DNA of 35,611 nt from assembly GCA_937872775.1 (NCBI GenBank), contig CALMUA010000157.1, forward strand, positions 1 to 35,611. Reading direction: 5' to 3'. Below the pieces are notes generated by a model that was not told the origin of the DNA, made no database searches, and saw only the letters and a program-made list of their open reading frames with translations. This document shows, one piece after another, positions 14,330 through 24,409 of this stretch. Positions within the stretch are counted from its first letter, which is position 1. Each line of letters begins with the position of its first letter. The stretch is from an uncultured Ruminococcus sp. (lineage in GTDB: Bacteria > Bacillota > Clostridia > Oscillospirales > Ruminococcaceae). The translations under genes and the position numbers were made by a program.

Positions 14330-16270
14330 ATGTCAATCGAAAAGATGTTACTTGTCAATATTGCTGGTCAGCTGAAAAATCTTGATAAAACTATTTCTAA
14401 ATGTATTGAAAGTGAATGTTTTCATATAGAATCTGCTGTCAATACAGTAAACTCTGAAAGTACTGGATTTACACAGCTTCATGAAGATAATCCATATAAA
14501 GATGCATTAAATAAAATAGTATCAATAGATTTTGAAAATGACTTGAAATTTGCTAAAACTGATTTTTCAGAAATTAAAGATTTGCCATTTGAAGATCTTT
14601 CAGACTATGTTGATGAAATAAGCAATAAGATGAGTACAATTATCAAAGAAATATCAGATACACATAATGCTATTGCACAGTATGAACAGATACTTTTACA
14701 GCTTAAACATCTTCATGGTATGGATATAGATATGGAAAGCCTGTTTAAATGCAAGCATATTCATGTAAGATTTGGAAAACTGCCTGTGGACAGCTATCCT
14801 AAGCTTGAGTATTATGGAAATGATCAGTTTATATTTGTTCATTATGACATGGATAAGGATTATTACTGGGGAATGTATTTTGTTCCTTTGGAGCATCTGA
14901 AAAAAGCAGATAAAGTGTTTAATGATCTGTATTTTGAGCGTATATGGCTACCTGATTATGTAACAGGAAAGCCTGATGAAGAAATACAGGATGTTCAGCA
15001 AAAGTATAATGAAGCAAAAGTGAGGATTCAGAAGCTCAGAACATGCAGAACAAATCTTATTGAAAAAGAAGCACATAAGATAAAAATGGTATTCTGCTGG
15101 ATAAAATATATGTATGATTGCTTTGAATTAAGATCAAAAGCGTTGGTATTAAAGGATAAATTCCTTATAATAGTAGGTTTTGTTACTGAAAAGGATGCGC
15201 CAAGATTTAAAGAATTATTCAATGAAATGCGTGATGTCTCAGTAATTTTTAAGCCGCCTAATTCAGAGGAAAATATACAGATACCAGTGAAACTTAAAAC
15301 AAACAGATTTACAAATCCGTTTTCACTTTTTATTGAAATGTATGGACTACCAGAATATGGAGGATTCAATCCAATAAATCTTGTAGCTATCTCATATACA
15401 ATATTATTTGGTATAATGTTCGGTGATCTGGGACAAGGACTGGTTATCTCTATTGTAGGTTCATTCCTCTATAAAAAGACAAAGAACAATCTGTGTGCTA
15501 TTATGTCAAGAATAGGTCTTTCAAGTGCATTTTTCGGATTGATATTCGGTTCGTTTTTTGGGTTTGAACATGCTCTTGATCCGCTTTATCATGCAATCGG
15601 ATTTAAAGAAAAGCCTGTTGAAGTAATGGATAATATAAATACTATTTTAGGTTCTGCAATAGGAATAGGAATAGGACTTATAATAATATCTATTTTAATA
15701 AATATTATTACTTCTATGAGGAAAAAGAAATATGAAAGTGCATTATTTGGAAACAATGGTATTACAGGCCTTATATTTTTCTGTGCAATCCTATATGCAG
15801 CAATATCAGCTTTTCTGTTTGAAAAAAATATATTAACGCCTGTATATGTAATATTCCTTATTGTACTTCCTTTGATATTAATGCTTCTGAGAGAACCACT
15901 CGGATGTATGCTCAGCGGAAAGAAATTCAAATCTGATGGCATTGGCGATTTTATAGCTTCAAACTTTTTTGAGGTTTTTGAATTTTTACTTGGATATGTA
16001 ACAAATACACTCTCATTCGTCAGGATAGGAGGATTTGTGCTGTCACATGCAGCTATGATGTCAGTAGTAATGCTTCTTGCAGATATGTATCAGGGTGCAT
16101 CACCTATAATAGTTGTTTTAGGAAATATATTTGTAATAGTAATGGAAGGCATGCTGTCCGGTATTCAGGTCCTCAGACTTGAGTTCTATGAAATATTTTC
16201 AAGATGCTATGATGGTGACGGAAAGGCTTTTGAACCTGTCAAAGTAAGTTATGATGTAAATTATAAATAA
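14330..16270 (+). CDS. V-type ATPase membrane subunit I (a-subunit)
   Basis: Protein of 646 residues, the normal size of NtpI/AtpI. The first half is soluble and coiled-coil-like and forms the collar to which the peripheral stalks bind. The second half (from about residue 345) has seven or eight membrane helices. 'GIMFGDLGQGLV' near 363 is a strong family motif. The essential arginine of the ion path is seen in 'LSFVRIGGFVLSHA' (Arg565), and a second conserved Arg is in 'IQVLRLEFYEIF' (Arg616). Good binding site (AAGGAGAAGGAGG). It works with the proteolipid ring encoded by the next gene; whether H+ or Na+ is moved is not decided by this subunit. Confidence 0.93.
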   Translation: MSIEKMLLVNIAGQLKNLDKTISKCIESECFHIESAVNTVNSESTGFTQLHEDNPYKDALNKIVSIDFENDLKFAKTDFSEIKDLPFEDLSDYVDEISNKMSTIIKEISDTHNAIAQYEQILLQLKHLHGMDIDMESLFKCKHIHVRFGKLPVDSYPKLEYYGNDQFIFVHYDMDKDYYWGMYFVPLEHLKKADKVFNDLYFERIWLPDYVTGKPDEEIQDVQQKYNEAKVRIQKLRTCRTNLIEKEAHKIKMVFCWIKYMYDCFELRSKALVLKDKFLIIVGFVTEKDAPRFKELFNEMRDVSVIFKPPNSEENIQIPVKLKTNRFTNPFSLFIEMYGLPEYGGFNPINLVAISYTILFGIMFGDLGQGLVISIVGSFLYKKTKNNLCAIMSRIGLSSAFFGLIFGSFFGFEHALDPLYHAIGFKEKPVEVMDNINTILGSAIGIGIGLIIISILINIITSMRKKKYESALFGNNGITGLIFFCAILYAAISAFLFEKNILTPVYVIFLIVLPLILMLLREPLGCMLSGKKFKSDGIGDFIASNFFEVFEFLLGYVTNTLSFVRIGGFVLSHAAMMSVVMLLADMYQGASPIIVVLGNIFVIVMEGMLSGIQVLRLEFYEIFSRCYDGDGKAFEPVKVSYDVNYK

Positions 16271-16313
16271 TTTTATCCCGCAGATAATTAAATGCGGAGA
16301 AACGGAGAATGTT

Positions 16314-16751
16314 ATGAATATTTTAGAATTGGCTTTAATGCCGCTTTTGGTTTTGTGTATTATTTCTTTACCTTTTATTGCAGTCCTGAGTAAAAAGAAA
16401 TCACCTAAGAAAGCTAAAAATGCGATTATTCTCAACCTTTGTTCATTTTTTGCTGTAATGGCACTTTCAATAATCTGCCCTATAGGTGGTTTTGTAAATG
16501 CTCAGGCAGCAGAAACTGCAACATCTGTAGTAAATAGCAGTGCAGGTCTTGGATACATTGCAGCTGCTCTTTCAGTAGGTCTTGGTTCAATCGGATGTGG
16601 TATTGCTGTTGCATCAGGTGCGTCAGCTGCTATCGGTGCTGTTGCAGAAGAACCAAAGTCATTTGCTAAATCCCTTATATTTGTTGCACTTGGCGAAGGT
16701 GTTGCACTTTATGGATTTATTATTGCATTTATGATTATTGGTAAGGTTTGA
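16314..16751 (+). CDS. V-type ATPase proteolipid subunit K (c ring)
   Basis: Protein of 145 residues with four hydrophobic segments (about 3-24, 38-60, 76-108, 118-143). The last two form a normal proteolipid hairpin with a glycine zipper ('GLGSIGCGIAVASGASAAIGAV' region) and the ion-binding carboxylate Glu128 in 'ALGEGVALYG'. The first two are not a recognisable second copy of that hairpin: segment 1 looks like a signal anchor followed by a KKK-rich loop, and segment 2 ends with 'GGFVNAQAAE'. Thus there is one carboxylate per four helices, or the N-terminal part is processed. Binding site GGAGAA upstream; a small CCGCA/TGCGG hairpin lies just before it. The subunit F start follows right after the stop. 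Confidence 0.88.
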   Translation: MNILELALMPLLVLCIISLPFIAVLSKKKSPKKAKNAIILNLCSFFAVMALSIICPIGGFVNAQAAETATSVVNSSAGLGYIAAALSVGLGSIGCGIAVASGASAAIGAVAEEPKSFAKSLIFVALGEGVALYGFIIAFMIIGKV

Positions 16752-16756
16752 TTACT

Positions 16757-17065
16757 ATGCGTTTTTTTCTTATCAGTGATAATATTGATACACTTGTGGG
16801 AATGAGACTTGGAGGAATTGAAGGAGTGCTTGTTCATGAAAGAGCAGAGGTTAAGTCGGCACTCAGCCAAGCAATGCAGAACAGAGATGTTGCTGTAATA
16901 CTTATAACTCAGAAGCTTCTTACAGAGTCGTCAGAAATGGTATACGATCTGAAGCTTAACAGAAAATGTCCTCTTATTGTAGAAATACCGGACAGACATG
17001 GCTCATCCCATATCTCAACATCCATCTCACAATATGTCCGTGAAGCAATTGGCATTAGGATATAG
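16757..17065 (+). CDS. V-type ATPase subunit F
   Basis: Protein of 102 residues of the V/A-type subunit F family (NtpG, AtpF), a Rossmann-like central-stalk subunit that helps couple rotation. Signs are 'FFLISDNIDTLVGMRLGGIEG' at the N-terminus and 'VAVILITQKL' followed by 'CPLIVEIPDRHGSS'. A TTG at 16748 overlaps the previous stop, but AAGG at 16743-16746 has correct spacing only to the ATG at 16757, so that start is used. It lies five bases after the subunit K gene. Confidence 0.88.
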   Translation: MRFFLISDNIDTLVGMRLGGIEGVLVHERAEVKSALSQAMQNRDVAVILITQKLLTESSEMVYDLKLNRKCPLIVEIPDRHGSSHISTSISQYVREAIGIRI

Positions 17066-17118
17066 CAGATGGATGTCTGCTTTTACCGCAAAATTTCTTA
17101 GAAAGGAAATATATATCC

Positions 17119-17694
17119 ATGACAGAAACAAAACTTAAAGGCTTTATTGATGCTGTTAATGCAGATGTCAATCAGCAGATAGAAGATCTGTTATCAAGTG
17201 TAAAGGATAAAAGAAAGACTATTCTTGAAACAGCAGAAGATGAAGCACTAAATGCTGCATATATAAAAATTAAAAATGCAGTAGAAGATGATGCTTCTAA
17301 AAGTAAAATAATAATATCGAAGGCTGAACAGGAGGCAAGAATAAAAGTTCTTACCCATAGGGAAACTCTTGTAAAGCAGATATTTTCAGATGTTGAAAAA
17401 AGAATATCAGAATTTACAAAAACCGATGAATATAAAAGCTATCTTGTAACTCTTCTGAAAGACGAGAGCATAAACTCTGAAACAACAATTTATATGAAAC
17501 CGGAGGATATGAAGTATTCAGAAATGCTCAAATCAGACCTTCGTATAGATTGTTTGTTCAGTGAAGACGCTGGCATAAAATACGGCGGTTTGTCTGTCTA
17601 TGACAAATCATCTTCAGTATTAATAAATAAAACAATTGACAATATGCTTGATGAACAGAAGAAAAACTTTGGTTCAAAATTTAAACTGTCATAA
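17119..17694 (+). CDS. V-type ATPase subunit E
   Basis: Protein of 191 residues. Residues 1-105 are a long charged helix and residues 110-191 a small mixed domain, the layout of the peripheral-stalk subunit E (NtpE, AtpE). The C-terminal 'GIKYGGLSVYDKSSSVLINKTIDNML' region is typical, where many relatives read 'GGxVVxxxDGxIxxNNTFDxRLE'. It pairs with the subunit G/H product. Binding site GAAAGGAA upstream. Confidence 0.88.
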   Translation: MTETKLKGFIDAVNADVNQQIEDLLSSVKDKRKTILETAEDEALNAAYIKIKNAVEDDASKSKIIISKAEQEARIKVLTHRETLVKQIFSDVEKRISEFTKTDEYKSYLVTLLKDESINSETTIYMKPEDMKYSEMLKSDLRIDCLFSEDAGIKYGGLSVYDKSSSVLINKTIDNMLDEQKKNFGSKFKLS

Positions 17695-17717
17695 ATTATT
17701 GACAGGGAGGGTATTTT

Positions 17718-19493
17718 ATGCAGAACGTTGTTTATGCAATTAACGGACCAGTAGTCAAGGTAAAGGACACAAAGGACTTTTCAATGCTTGAGATGGTTTA
17801 CGTTGGCAATAAAAAACTTATTGGTGAAGTAATCGGAATTACAGAGGAATTTACCACAATTCAGGTCTATGAAACAACTACTGGACTTAAAGCAGGAGAA
17901 CCGGTTTATAATACAGGCTCACCTATGTGTGCAGTTCTCGGACCTGGAATTCTATCAAATATTTTTGATGGAATTGAAAGACCTCTTCTTCAGATAGAAA
18001 AAATCTCAGACAGTGCTTTTATATCAGAGGGTGCAAATGTATCCGCTCTTGATGAAGAGAAAGAATATCAGACAGAAATAAAAGTAAAGGTCGGAGACCA
18101 TCTCAAAGGCGGACATATCTATGCAGAATGTCAGGAAACAGATGTAGTAAGACATTACTGCATGCTTTCTCCTTTGCTTGAAGGTGACGTTATTTCTGTA
18201 AATGAAGACGGAAATTATAAAATAAACGATACAGTATGCGTAATAAAAGATGAAAATGGAAAAGAAACAGAACTTACATTATGTCAGAAATGGCCTATAA
18301 GACAGTCTAGACCTGTCAGTGAAAGAATGCTTATTTCCAGACCACTTATAACAGGTCAGCGTGTAATAGATACATTACTCCCTATTGCAAAGGGTGGTAC
18401 TGCAGCAATTCCTGGTGGATTCGGTACAGGAAAGACTATGACACAGCATCAGTTTGCAAAGTGGTGCGATGCTGATATTATTGTATATATAGGATGCGGT
18501 GAGCGTGGAAATGAGATGACTCAGGTTCTAGAGGAATTTTCACATCTTATTGACCCTAAGACAAACAGGCCTCTTACAGACAGAACGGTACTTATAGCAA
18601 ATACGTCAAATATGCCTGTTGCGGCCAGAGAAGCTTCTATTTATACTGGTATTACTCTCGCAGAGTATTATCGAGATATGGGATATCATATTGCAATAAT
18701 GGCAGACTCAACATCAAGATGGGCAGAGGCACTCAGAGAAATATCAGGACGTCTTGAAGAAATGCCTGCAGAAGAAGGATTCCCTGCATATCTCCCATCA
18801 AGACTTTCAGAATTCTATGAGCGTGCAGGATATGTAGAGACATTATCTCATAAGGAAGGATCTATAACCATAATAGGTGCAGTTTCACCTCAGGGTTCTG
18901 ATTTTTCTGAACCTGTAACACAGAATACAAAGAGATTTGTTCGTTGTTTCTGGGCTCTTGACAAATCACTTGCTTATGCAAGACATTATCCGGCTATCAA
19001 CTGGACGACAAGTTACAGCGAATATGTTGATGATCTGTCTGATTTTTATACTAAAAATGCAGGTACTGATTTTATGGAATGCCGTCAGGCAATTTCAAAT
19101 ATTCTTATTGAAGAAAACAAGCTCATGGAAATAGTTAAGCTTATTGGTTCAGATGTCCTTCCTGATGACCAGAAGCTTGTAATTGAGATCGCCAGAGTAA
19201 TACGTGTAGGATTTCTCCAACAGAATGCTTACCATAAGGATGATACGTTTGTTCCTCTTACAAAGCAACTTCTTATGATGAAGGTAATTTTACATCTTTA
19301 TTCAGAATCAAAGAGAGTTATCGCTCAAGGCAATGTGGTAAACCTTGTTATTAAGACTGGAATTATGGAAAAAGTAATCAAAATGAAATATGATATTCCT
19401 AATGACAAGCCTGAGATGTTTGATGATTATATAAAAGAAATTACTGATGTTCTTGATAATATCAAATCAGATGATGAATGGAGGGCCAAATAA
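17718..19493 (+). CDS. V-type ATPase catalytic subunit A
   Basis: Protein of 591 residues, the usual length of NtpA/AtpA. The N-terminal beta-barrel begins with 'AINGPVVKV'; the A-specific 'bulge' insertion lies around 110-200; the P-loop is 'GGFGTGKT' at 233-240; '[13 protein letters not shown]' (residues 259-271) carries the catalytic glutamate of the family; '[27 protein letters not shown]' follows. Subunit A is the catalytic nucleotide-binding subunit. The P-loop with Gly-Gly-Phe instead of the more usual Gly-Pro/Ala-Phe is a modest variant. The stop overlaps the ATG of subunit B. Confidence 0.96.
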   Translation: MQNVVYAINGPVVKVKDTKDFSMLEMVYVGNKKLIGEVIGITEEFTTIQVYETTTGLKAGEPVYNTGSPMCAVLGPGILSNIFDGIERPLLQIEKISDSAFISEGANVSALDEEKEYQTEIKVKVGDHLKGGHIYAECQETDVVRHYCMLSPLLEGDVISVNEDGNYKINDTVCVIKDENGKETELTLCQKWPIRQSRPVSERMLISRPLITGQRVIDTLLPIAKGGTAAIPGGFGTGKTMTQHQFAKWCDADIIVYIGCGERGNEMTQVLEEFSHLIDPKTNRPLTDRTVLIANTSNMPVAAREASIYTGITLAEYYRDMGYHIAIMADSTSRWAEALREISGRLEEMPAEEGFPAYLPSRLSEFYERAGYVETLSHKEGSITIIGAVSPQGSDFSEPVTQNTKRFVRCFWALDKSLAYARHYPAINWTTSYSEYVDDLSDFYTKNAGTDFMECRQAISNILIEENKLMEIVKLIGSDVLPDDQKLVIEIARVIRVGFLQQNAYHKDDTFVPLTKQLLMMKVILHLYSESKRVIAQGNVVNLVIKTGIMEKVIKMKYDIPNDKPEMFDDYIKEITDVLDNIKSDDEWRAK

Positions 19494-20890
19494 TGAGTTT
19501 ACAGTACATGGGTCTTAGTCAGATAAACGGACCTCTTATAGTATTAGAGCACGTAGACGGCGTAAGCTTTGATGAAGTAGCTGAAATAAGGCTTGACGAT
19601 GGTACAGAAAGAATAGGAAGAGTTGTTGAAATGTCAGGGGATAAGGTCGTTCTTCAGGTATTTGAAGGAACAAAAGGTCTTTCACTTAAAAATACAAAAA
19701 CATCATTTACCGGAAAACCACTTGAAATACCTCTTTCTAAGGACATACTCGGACGTGTATTTAACGGTTCAGGAAAGCCTATTGATAATCTTGGATATAT
19801 TTATCCAGAAAAATTTGCTGATATAAACGGAAAACCTCTTAACCCTGTTTCAAGAATATATCCGCGAAATTATATCAGAACAGGAATATCTTCTATAGAT
19901 TGTCTTATGACTCTTATAAGGGGACAGAAGCTTCCTATATTCTCAGGTTCAGGATTATCACATAACAAACTTGCTGTTCAGATAGTAAGACAGGCACAGA
20001 TAGCAGATGAAAGCGGACAGGAGTTTGCCGTTGTATTCGGAGCAATGGGCGTAAAACACGATGTAGCTGACTATTTCAGAAAGAGCTTTGAAGAGAGTGG
20101 TGTTCTTCAGAACGTTGTAATGTTTCTTAACCTTGCAAACGACCCTATCATAGAGAGAATACTTACACCTAGATGTGCACTTACAGCTGCTGAATATCTG
20201 GCATATGAAAAGAATATGCATATTCTTGTTATTCTTACAGATATGACTTCTTATGCTGAAGCTCTTCGTGAATTCAGTTCATCAAAGGGCGAAATCCCGG
20301 GAAGAAAGGGTTATCCAGGATATCTTTATTCAGATCTTGCATCATTATATGAGAGAGCAGGATTAATAAAGGGATCAACAGGAAGTGTTACACAGATACC
20401 TATTCTTACTATGCCGAATGATGATATTACTCATCCTGTACCTGACCTTACAGGATATATAACGGAAGGCCAGATTGTACTTGACCGAAACCTTGATCAG
20501 AGCGGAGTTTATCCTTCTATATCAGTATTGCCTTCATTGTCACGACTTATGAAGGATGGTATAGGTGAAGGCTACACAAGAGCTGACCATTCAGCTGTTG
20601 CCAATCAGCTTTTTGCATGTTATGCAAAGGTTCAGGATGCACGTTCTCTTGCAGCCGTAATCGGTGAAGAAGAATTATCTGAGATTGATAAAAAATATAT
20701 AGCATTCGGAGTACAGTTTGAAAAACACTTTATTAATCAGGGATTTGATGAAAACAGAACAATAGAGCAGACACTTGAGCTTGGATGGGCTTTGCTTTCG
20801 CTTATGCCTGAATCAGAGCTTGATCGTATAGATGAAAAAATACTGAGTGAAAAATATAATCCGGATGCAGCCAAAAGATTCTATGAGTAA
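19493..20890 (+). CDS. V-type ATPase regulatory subunit B
   Basis: Protein of 465 residues of the NtpB/AtpB family, the non-catalytic nucleotide-binding partner of subunit A. Signs are '[10 protein letters not shown]' at the N-terminus, '[21 protein letters not shown]' in place of a P-loop, '[36 protein letters not shown]' and '[15 protein letters not shown]'. An ATG at 19478 is in frame, but GGAGGG at 19480-19485 is the binding site for the ATG at 19493, which shares its A with the stop of subunit A (TAATG), so translation is likely coupled. Confidence 0.96.
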   Translation: MSLQYMGLSQINGPLIVLEHVDGVSFDEVAEIRLDDGTERIGRVVEMSGDKVVLQVFEGTKGLSLKNTKTSFTGKPLEIPLSKDILGRVFNGSGKPIDNLGYIYPEKFADINGKPLNPVSRIYPRNYIRTGISSIDCLMTLIRGQKLPIFSGSGLSHNKLAVQIVRQAQIADESGQEFAVVFGAMGVKHDVADYFRKSFEESGVLQNVVMFLNLANDPIIERILTPRCALTAAEYLAYEKNMHILVILTDMTSYAEALREFSSSKGEIPGRKGYPGYLYSDLASLYERAGLIKGSTGSVTQIPILTMPNDDITHPVPDLTGYITEGQIVLDRNLDQSGVYPSISVLPSLSRLMKDGIGEGYTRADHSAVANQLFACYAKVQDARSLAAVIGEEELSEIDKKYIAFGVQFEKHFINQGFDENRTIEQTLELGWALLSLMPESELDRIDEKILSEKYNPDAAKRFYE

Positions 20891-20902
20891 GGAGTTGATT
20901 TT

Positions 20903-21526
20903 ATGTCTGAACAGGTTTTTCCTACAAAGGGTAATCTTATAAAGGCTAAAAAAGATCTTGCACTTTCAAAACTAGGCTATGAACTCATGGACAGGAAGCG
21001 TAATATATTGATTCGTGAACTGATGCAGATGGTTGATTCTGCAAATGAAATACGTATCTCAATTGAAAAAACATATGTTGACGCATATGATGCACTTCAG
21101 GCTGCTAATATAACACTTGGGGTTGTGGAAAAATATGCGAAATCCGTTCCTGTTGAAGATACACTTAATGTTGAATACAGAAGTGTTATGGGTGTAGAAA
21201 TTCCTATGATAAGCATTATTGAAGATAAACCATTTGCTCCTTATGGTTTTTATGATTCAAATTCACAGCTTGACAAAGCATATATGCTGTTTACCAAAGT
21301 AAAATACATGACTGCAACTCTTGCAGAAGTAGAAAACAGCATATACAGACTGGCAACTGCTATAAAAAAGACACAGAAAAGAGCAAATGCACTTAAAAAT
21401 ATTCTTATTCCTAAATTTGAGGGAATCTCAAAGTATATTACTGACAGCCTTGAAGAAAAGGAAAGAGAAGAATTTTCAAGACTTAAGGTTATCAAGAAAC
21501 AGAAGAGCAGTGAAAATAATTCTTAA
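20903..21526 (+). CDS. V-type ATPase subunit D
   Basis: Protein of 207 residues of the NtpD/AtpD family, the long coiled-coil rotor shaft inside the A3B3 head. The N-terminal 'FPTKGNLIKAKKDLALSKLGYELMDRKRNILI' region (residues 6-37) and the C-terminal 'IKKTQKRANALKNILIPKF' helix are diagnostic. It ends the ATPase operon, with order G/H-C-I-K-F-E-A-B-D. The ABC-F gene begins 33 bases later with no terminator between. Confidence 0.94.
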   Translation: MSEQVFPTKGNLIKAKKDLALSKLGYELMDRKRNILIRELMQMVDSANEIRISIEKTYVDAYDALQAANITLGVVEKYAKSVPVEDTLNVEYRSVMGVEIPMISIIEDKPFAPYGFYDSNSQLDKAYMLFTKVKYMTATLAEVENSIYRLATAIKKTQKRANALKNILIPKFEGISKYITDSLEEKEREEFSRLKVIKKQKSSENNS

Positions 21527-21559
21527 TATTACATTGATAAAACGGGGGTTACATCAAAT

Positions 21560-23338
21560 ATGTTGTTATCTGCTGAAAATATCTCCAAAAATTATGGGAT
21601 GAAACAGCTGCTGCAAGGCGTTTCATTATATTTAAACGAAGGAGATAAAATTGGTATTATTGGTATAAATGGTACAGGCAAAAGTACATTGTTAAAAATT
21701 TTAGCAGGTATCAGTCATGCTGACAGCGGAAATATTGCTGTTAATCCTAATATTCAGATTTCATATCTTCCACAGAATCCTCAGATGAATGATGATTTTA
21801 CGGTTCTGGAACAGGTGTTTTCTGATTTATCTCCTGAGTATCGTCAGATAAATGAATATGAAGCAAAAACAATGCTAGGTAAGCTTGGGATAAACGATTT
21901 TACTGCAAAAATAGGCACGCTTTCAGGCGGACAATGCAAACGCGTGGCACTTGCTGCTGCACTTGTTCACCCGTCTGATGTACTTATTCTCGACGAGCCG
22001 ACAAATCATCTTGACAGTGAAATGGTAACATGGCTGGAAAACAGGCTGAGAATATTTTCAGGCGGAATAATAATGGTAACTCATGACAGATATTTTCTTG
22101 AAAGAGTTGTAACCAGAATAGTTGATTTATCAAGAGGAAAATTATATACTTATGAAGCCAATTATTCAAAATATCTTAAGCTCAGGGCTCAAAGAGAAGA
22201 AATGGCTGAGGCTACTGAACGAAAAAGACAATCAATATTAAGACGTGAATATCAGTGGATCATGAGAGGTGCCAGAGCAAGGAGCACAAAAAGCAAGGAC
22301 AGAATAGATCGTTATAATACTCTTAAAAATACAGATGCACCTGAATATGATGACAATGTTCAGATTTCCGCAGTTTCAAGCCGCTTAGGAAAAAAGACAA
22401 TTGAACTGAAAGGTATATCAAAAAAATATGGAGAGAGAACTGTAGTAAGTAATTTTTCATATATAATATTAAGAAATGACCGTATAGGAATTGTCGGACA
22501 TAACGGGGCCGGAAAGTCTACTCTGCTTAATATGGTAGCAGGAAGACTTCAGCCTGATGAAGGTACTGTTGAAATCGGAGATACAGTAAACATTGGGTAC
22601 TTTACACAGAACAGTAAGGAACTCAATGGCAGTATAAAGGTATATGATTTTATTCATGATATTTCTGATTCAATAAATACATCTGAAGGCACCTTATCTG
22701 CATCACAGATGCTCGAGAAATTTTTATTTTCAGCTGACCTTCAGCAGTCACTTATAGAAAGACTGAGCGGAGGAGAACGCAGGAGATTGTATCTGCTTAG
22801 CATACTTATGGAAGCACCGAATATACTTCTTCTTGATGAACCTACAAACGATCTCGATATTGAAACGCTCAGAATACTAGAAGATTACATTGAGACATTT
22901 CCGGGAGCAGTTATTTCAGTATCTCATGACAGATATTTTCTTGATAAGACAGCCGAATCAATATTTGAGGTTGAGGACAGTGGAGTAATCAGCTGTTATA
23001 CAGGAAATTACAGCGATTATATAGAAAAGGTAAGTGAAAATAAAAAAACTGAAACACATAGGAAAAATATATCAGGAAATAATATAAAAAAAGAACATTC
23101 ACTTAAATTTTCATTTAATGAACAGCGTGAATATAAAACAATAGATAATGATATTGAAAAACTTGAACATCAGATTGCAGAATGTGAAAAAGAATTTTCA
23201 AAGGCCGCAAGTGATTATGTACAGCTTCAGGAAATAACAGAAAAAAAGCAAAAACTAGAAAAGCAACTGGATGAAAAAACTGAAAGATGGATTTATCTTA
23301 ATGAGCTTGCAGAAAAAATTGCACAATCTAAAAATTAA
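21560..23338 (+). CDS. ABC-F family ATPase (Uup-like)
   Basis: Protein of 592 residues with two ABC ATPase domains and no membrane segments, the ABC-F layout of ribosome-associated translation factors. First domain: Walker A 'GINGTGKST' near 35-43, signature 'LSGGQ', Walker B 'LILDEPTNHLD'. The linker between the domains (about 200-260) is the basic P-site tRNA-interaction motif. Second domain: 'GHNGAGKST', 'LSGGE', 'LLLDEPTNDLD'. A C-terminal coiled coil (about 525-590) with heptad-like Glu/Lys/Leu matches the DNA/RNA-binding tail of Uup. A housekeeping Uup/YdiF-like factor is more likely than an antibiotic-resistance ABC-F, but the sequence cannot exclude resistance. It may be co-transcribed with the V-ATPase genes and ends at a terminator. 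Confidence 0.9.
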   Translation: MLLSAENISKNYGMKQLLQGVSLYLNEGDKIGIIGINGTGKSTLLKILAGISHADSGNIAVNPNIQISYLPQNPQMNDDFTVLEQVFSDLSPEYRQINEYEAKTMLGKLGINDFTAKIGTLSGGQCKRVALAAALVHPSDVLILDEPTNHLDSEMVTWLENRLRIFSGGIIMVTHDRYFLERVVTRIVDLSRGKLYTYEANYSKYLKLRAQREEMAEATERKRQSILRREYQWIMRGARARSTKSKDRIDRYNTLKNTDAPEYDDNVQISAVSSRLGKKTIELKGISKKYGERTVVSNFSYIILRNDRIGIVGHNGAGKSTLLNMVAGRLQPDEGTVEIGDTVNIGYFTQNSKELNGSIKVYDFIHDISDSINTSEGTLSASQMLEKFLFSADLQQSLIERLSGGERRRLYLLSILMEAPNILLLDEPTNDLDIETLRILEDYIETFPGAVISVSHDRYFLDKTAESIFEVEDSGVISCYTGNYSDYIEKVSENKKTETHRKNISGNNIKKEHSLKFSFNEQREYKTIDNDIEKLEHQIAECEKEFSKAASDYVQLQEITEKKQKLEKQLDEKTERWIYLNELAEKIAQSKN

Positions 23339-23393
23339 TATGAATAATTATCTATAATACTGGTCAAAAATATATAGTAACTAAGGTAAAATG

Positions 23394-23420
23394 CCCCGTC
23401 AAAAAAACGGGGGATTTTTT
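23394..23420 (+). terminator. Terminator of the V-ATPase/ABC-F transcript
   Basis: CCCCGT at 23394-23399 pairs with ACGGGG at 23407-23412 around a seven-base A-rich loop, followed by GA and a run of T. Confidence 0.85.
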
Positions 23421-23484
23421 CTTGTTAGTGTTGTAAGCAATTAAATTTTATAACCTGGGCAATATGTTTACTAACTTTAACCCG

Positions 23485-23535
23485 ACAGGTTCCATACTCA
23501 TATTGTGACGTTAAAACGGTCGAGCCGTTATTTAA
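23485..23535. repeat. Intergenic element shared with 6466-6570
   Basis: Three blocks in the same order also occur downstream of the GH18 gene: ACAGGTTCCATA (23485-23496 and 6466-6477), GT-C/G-ACGTTAAAA (23505-23516 and 6537-6548) and GTTATTTAA (23527-23535 and 6562-6570). The copy here lacks about 50 bases between the first two blocks. It looks like a decayed dispersed repeat; identity to a known family is not shown. Confidence 0.45.
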
Positions 23536-23571
23536 AATTACAGCGCAAAAATATATTTTGGGAGCGGTATT

Positions 23572-24252
23572 ATGGATTTATTACAGGTTGTTTTATCATC
23601 AATTTTTTCAGTTATTGCTTTGTTTTTACTTACAAAGCTGATAGGAAACAGGCAAATGTCCCAGTTAAGTATGTTTGATTATATAAATGGAATAACAATA
23701 GGTTCAATTGCAGCAGAAATGGCAACAAGCCTTGAGAAAAATCTGTTTTATCCACTGACAGCTATGATAATATATTCATTGTCTGCAGTTGGTGTAGATT
23801 TAATTTCAAATAAAAAAATGAAATCAAGAAGATTCCTTGAAGGCCATCCGTGGATAATTTTCAAAAACGGTAAATTTTATATTGACAATCTGAATAAACA
23901 GAAAATTGATGTCAATGAAGTTATTGCTGAATGCCGTACTCAGGGATATTTTGATATCAATAATATTGAATTAATAATGCTTGAACATAATGGAAAATTA
24001 AGTATCCTTCCCAAAGCAGATCAGAGATATTCCATTCCACAGGATTTCAATATTATGCCGGAGCAGGAAATGCCTGCACAAATAGTTGTATATGAAGGCA
24101 AGATTATCAGTGACAATCTCAAGCACACAGGTAATAATGAGGAGTGGATAAAAAAACAGCTTGAGCAACAGAATATAAGTCTTAAAGATGTATTTATAGG
24201 AATGTGTGATTACCAGAATCAGCTTAATGTTTATCGAATAAATACCAATTAG
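23572..24252 (+). CDS. DUF421 (YetF-like) membrane protein
   Basis: Protein of 226 residues of the DUF421/YetF family. Three membrane helices (about 4-22, 37-54, 59-77) come first, with the family's 'KLIGNRQMSQLSMFDYINGITIGSIAAEMA' region at 22-51. A cytoplasmic alpha/beta domain covers about 85-226, with 'GHPWIIFKNGKF' near 90 and 'DVNEVIAECRTQGYFDINNIELIMLE' near 113. The family occurs in many Firmicutes (several copies in Bacillus, some linked to spores or stress), but its molecular function is unknown. Binding site GGGAG at about 23560. No obvious partner gene. Confidence 0.88.
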   Translation: MDLLQVVLSSIFSVIALFLLTKLIGNRQMSQLSMFDYINGITIGSIAAEMATSLEKNLFYPLTAMIIYSLSAVGVDLISNKKMKSRRFLEGHPWIIFKNGKFYIDNLNKQKIDVNEVIAECRTQGYFDINNIELIMLEHNGKLSILPKADQRYSIPQDFNIMPEQEMPAQIVVYEGKIISDNLKHTGNNEEWIKKQLEQQNISLKDVFIGMCDYQNQLNVYRINTN

Positions 24253-24339
24253 CAATGATTATTTAATTAATATATTAAATATAAATCATTAATATTGAAT
24301 TTTTTTATACGTTTCGCATTGTTTTATAACAAATGTACC

Positions 24340-24368
24340 TTGATTTAAGTCGCTGTATGTGGTATAAT
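24340..24368 (+). promoter_or_regulatory. Promoter of the GGDEF-EAL gene
   Basis: TTGATT at 24340-24345 and TATAAT at 24363-24368 with 17-base spacing. The expected transcript start near 24375 makes the ATG at 24410 the only sensible start; the in-frame TTG at 24377 would have no leader. Confidence 0.8.
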
Positions 24369-24409
24369 AAAACATATTGGAATTAAAAGCAGAAAGGTAC
24401 AAATTTAGA

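Noticed and set aside
16278..16297. CCGCA/TGCGG hairpin before the subunit K gene as a riboswitch or attenuator
   Set aside because: The stem is only five bases with a ten-base loop and no conserved aptamer features; at most it may tune translation.
21560..23338. ABC-F protein as an antibiotic-resistance gene
   Set aside because: The Uup-like C-terminal coiled coil and its position behind the V-ATPase operon favour a housekeeping factor; the sequence alone does not support resistance.
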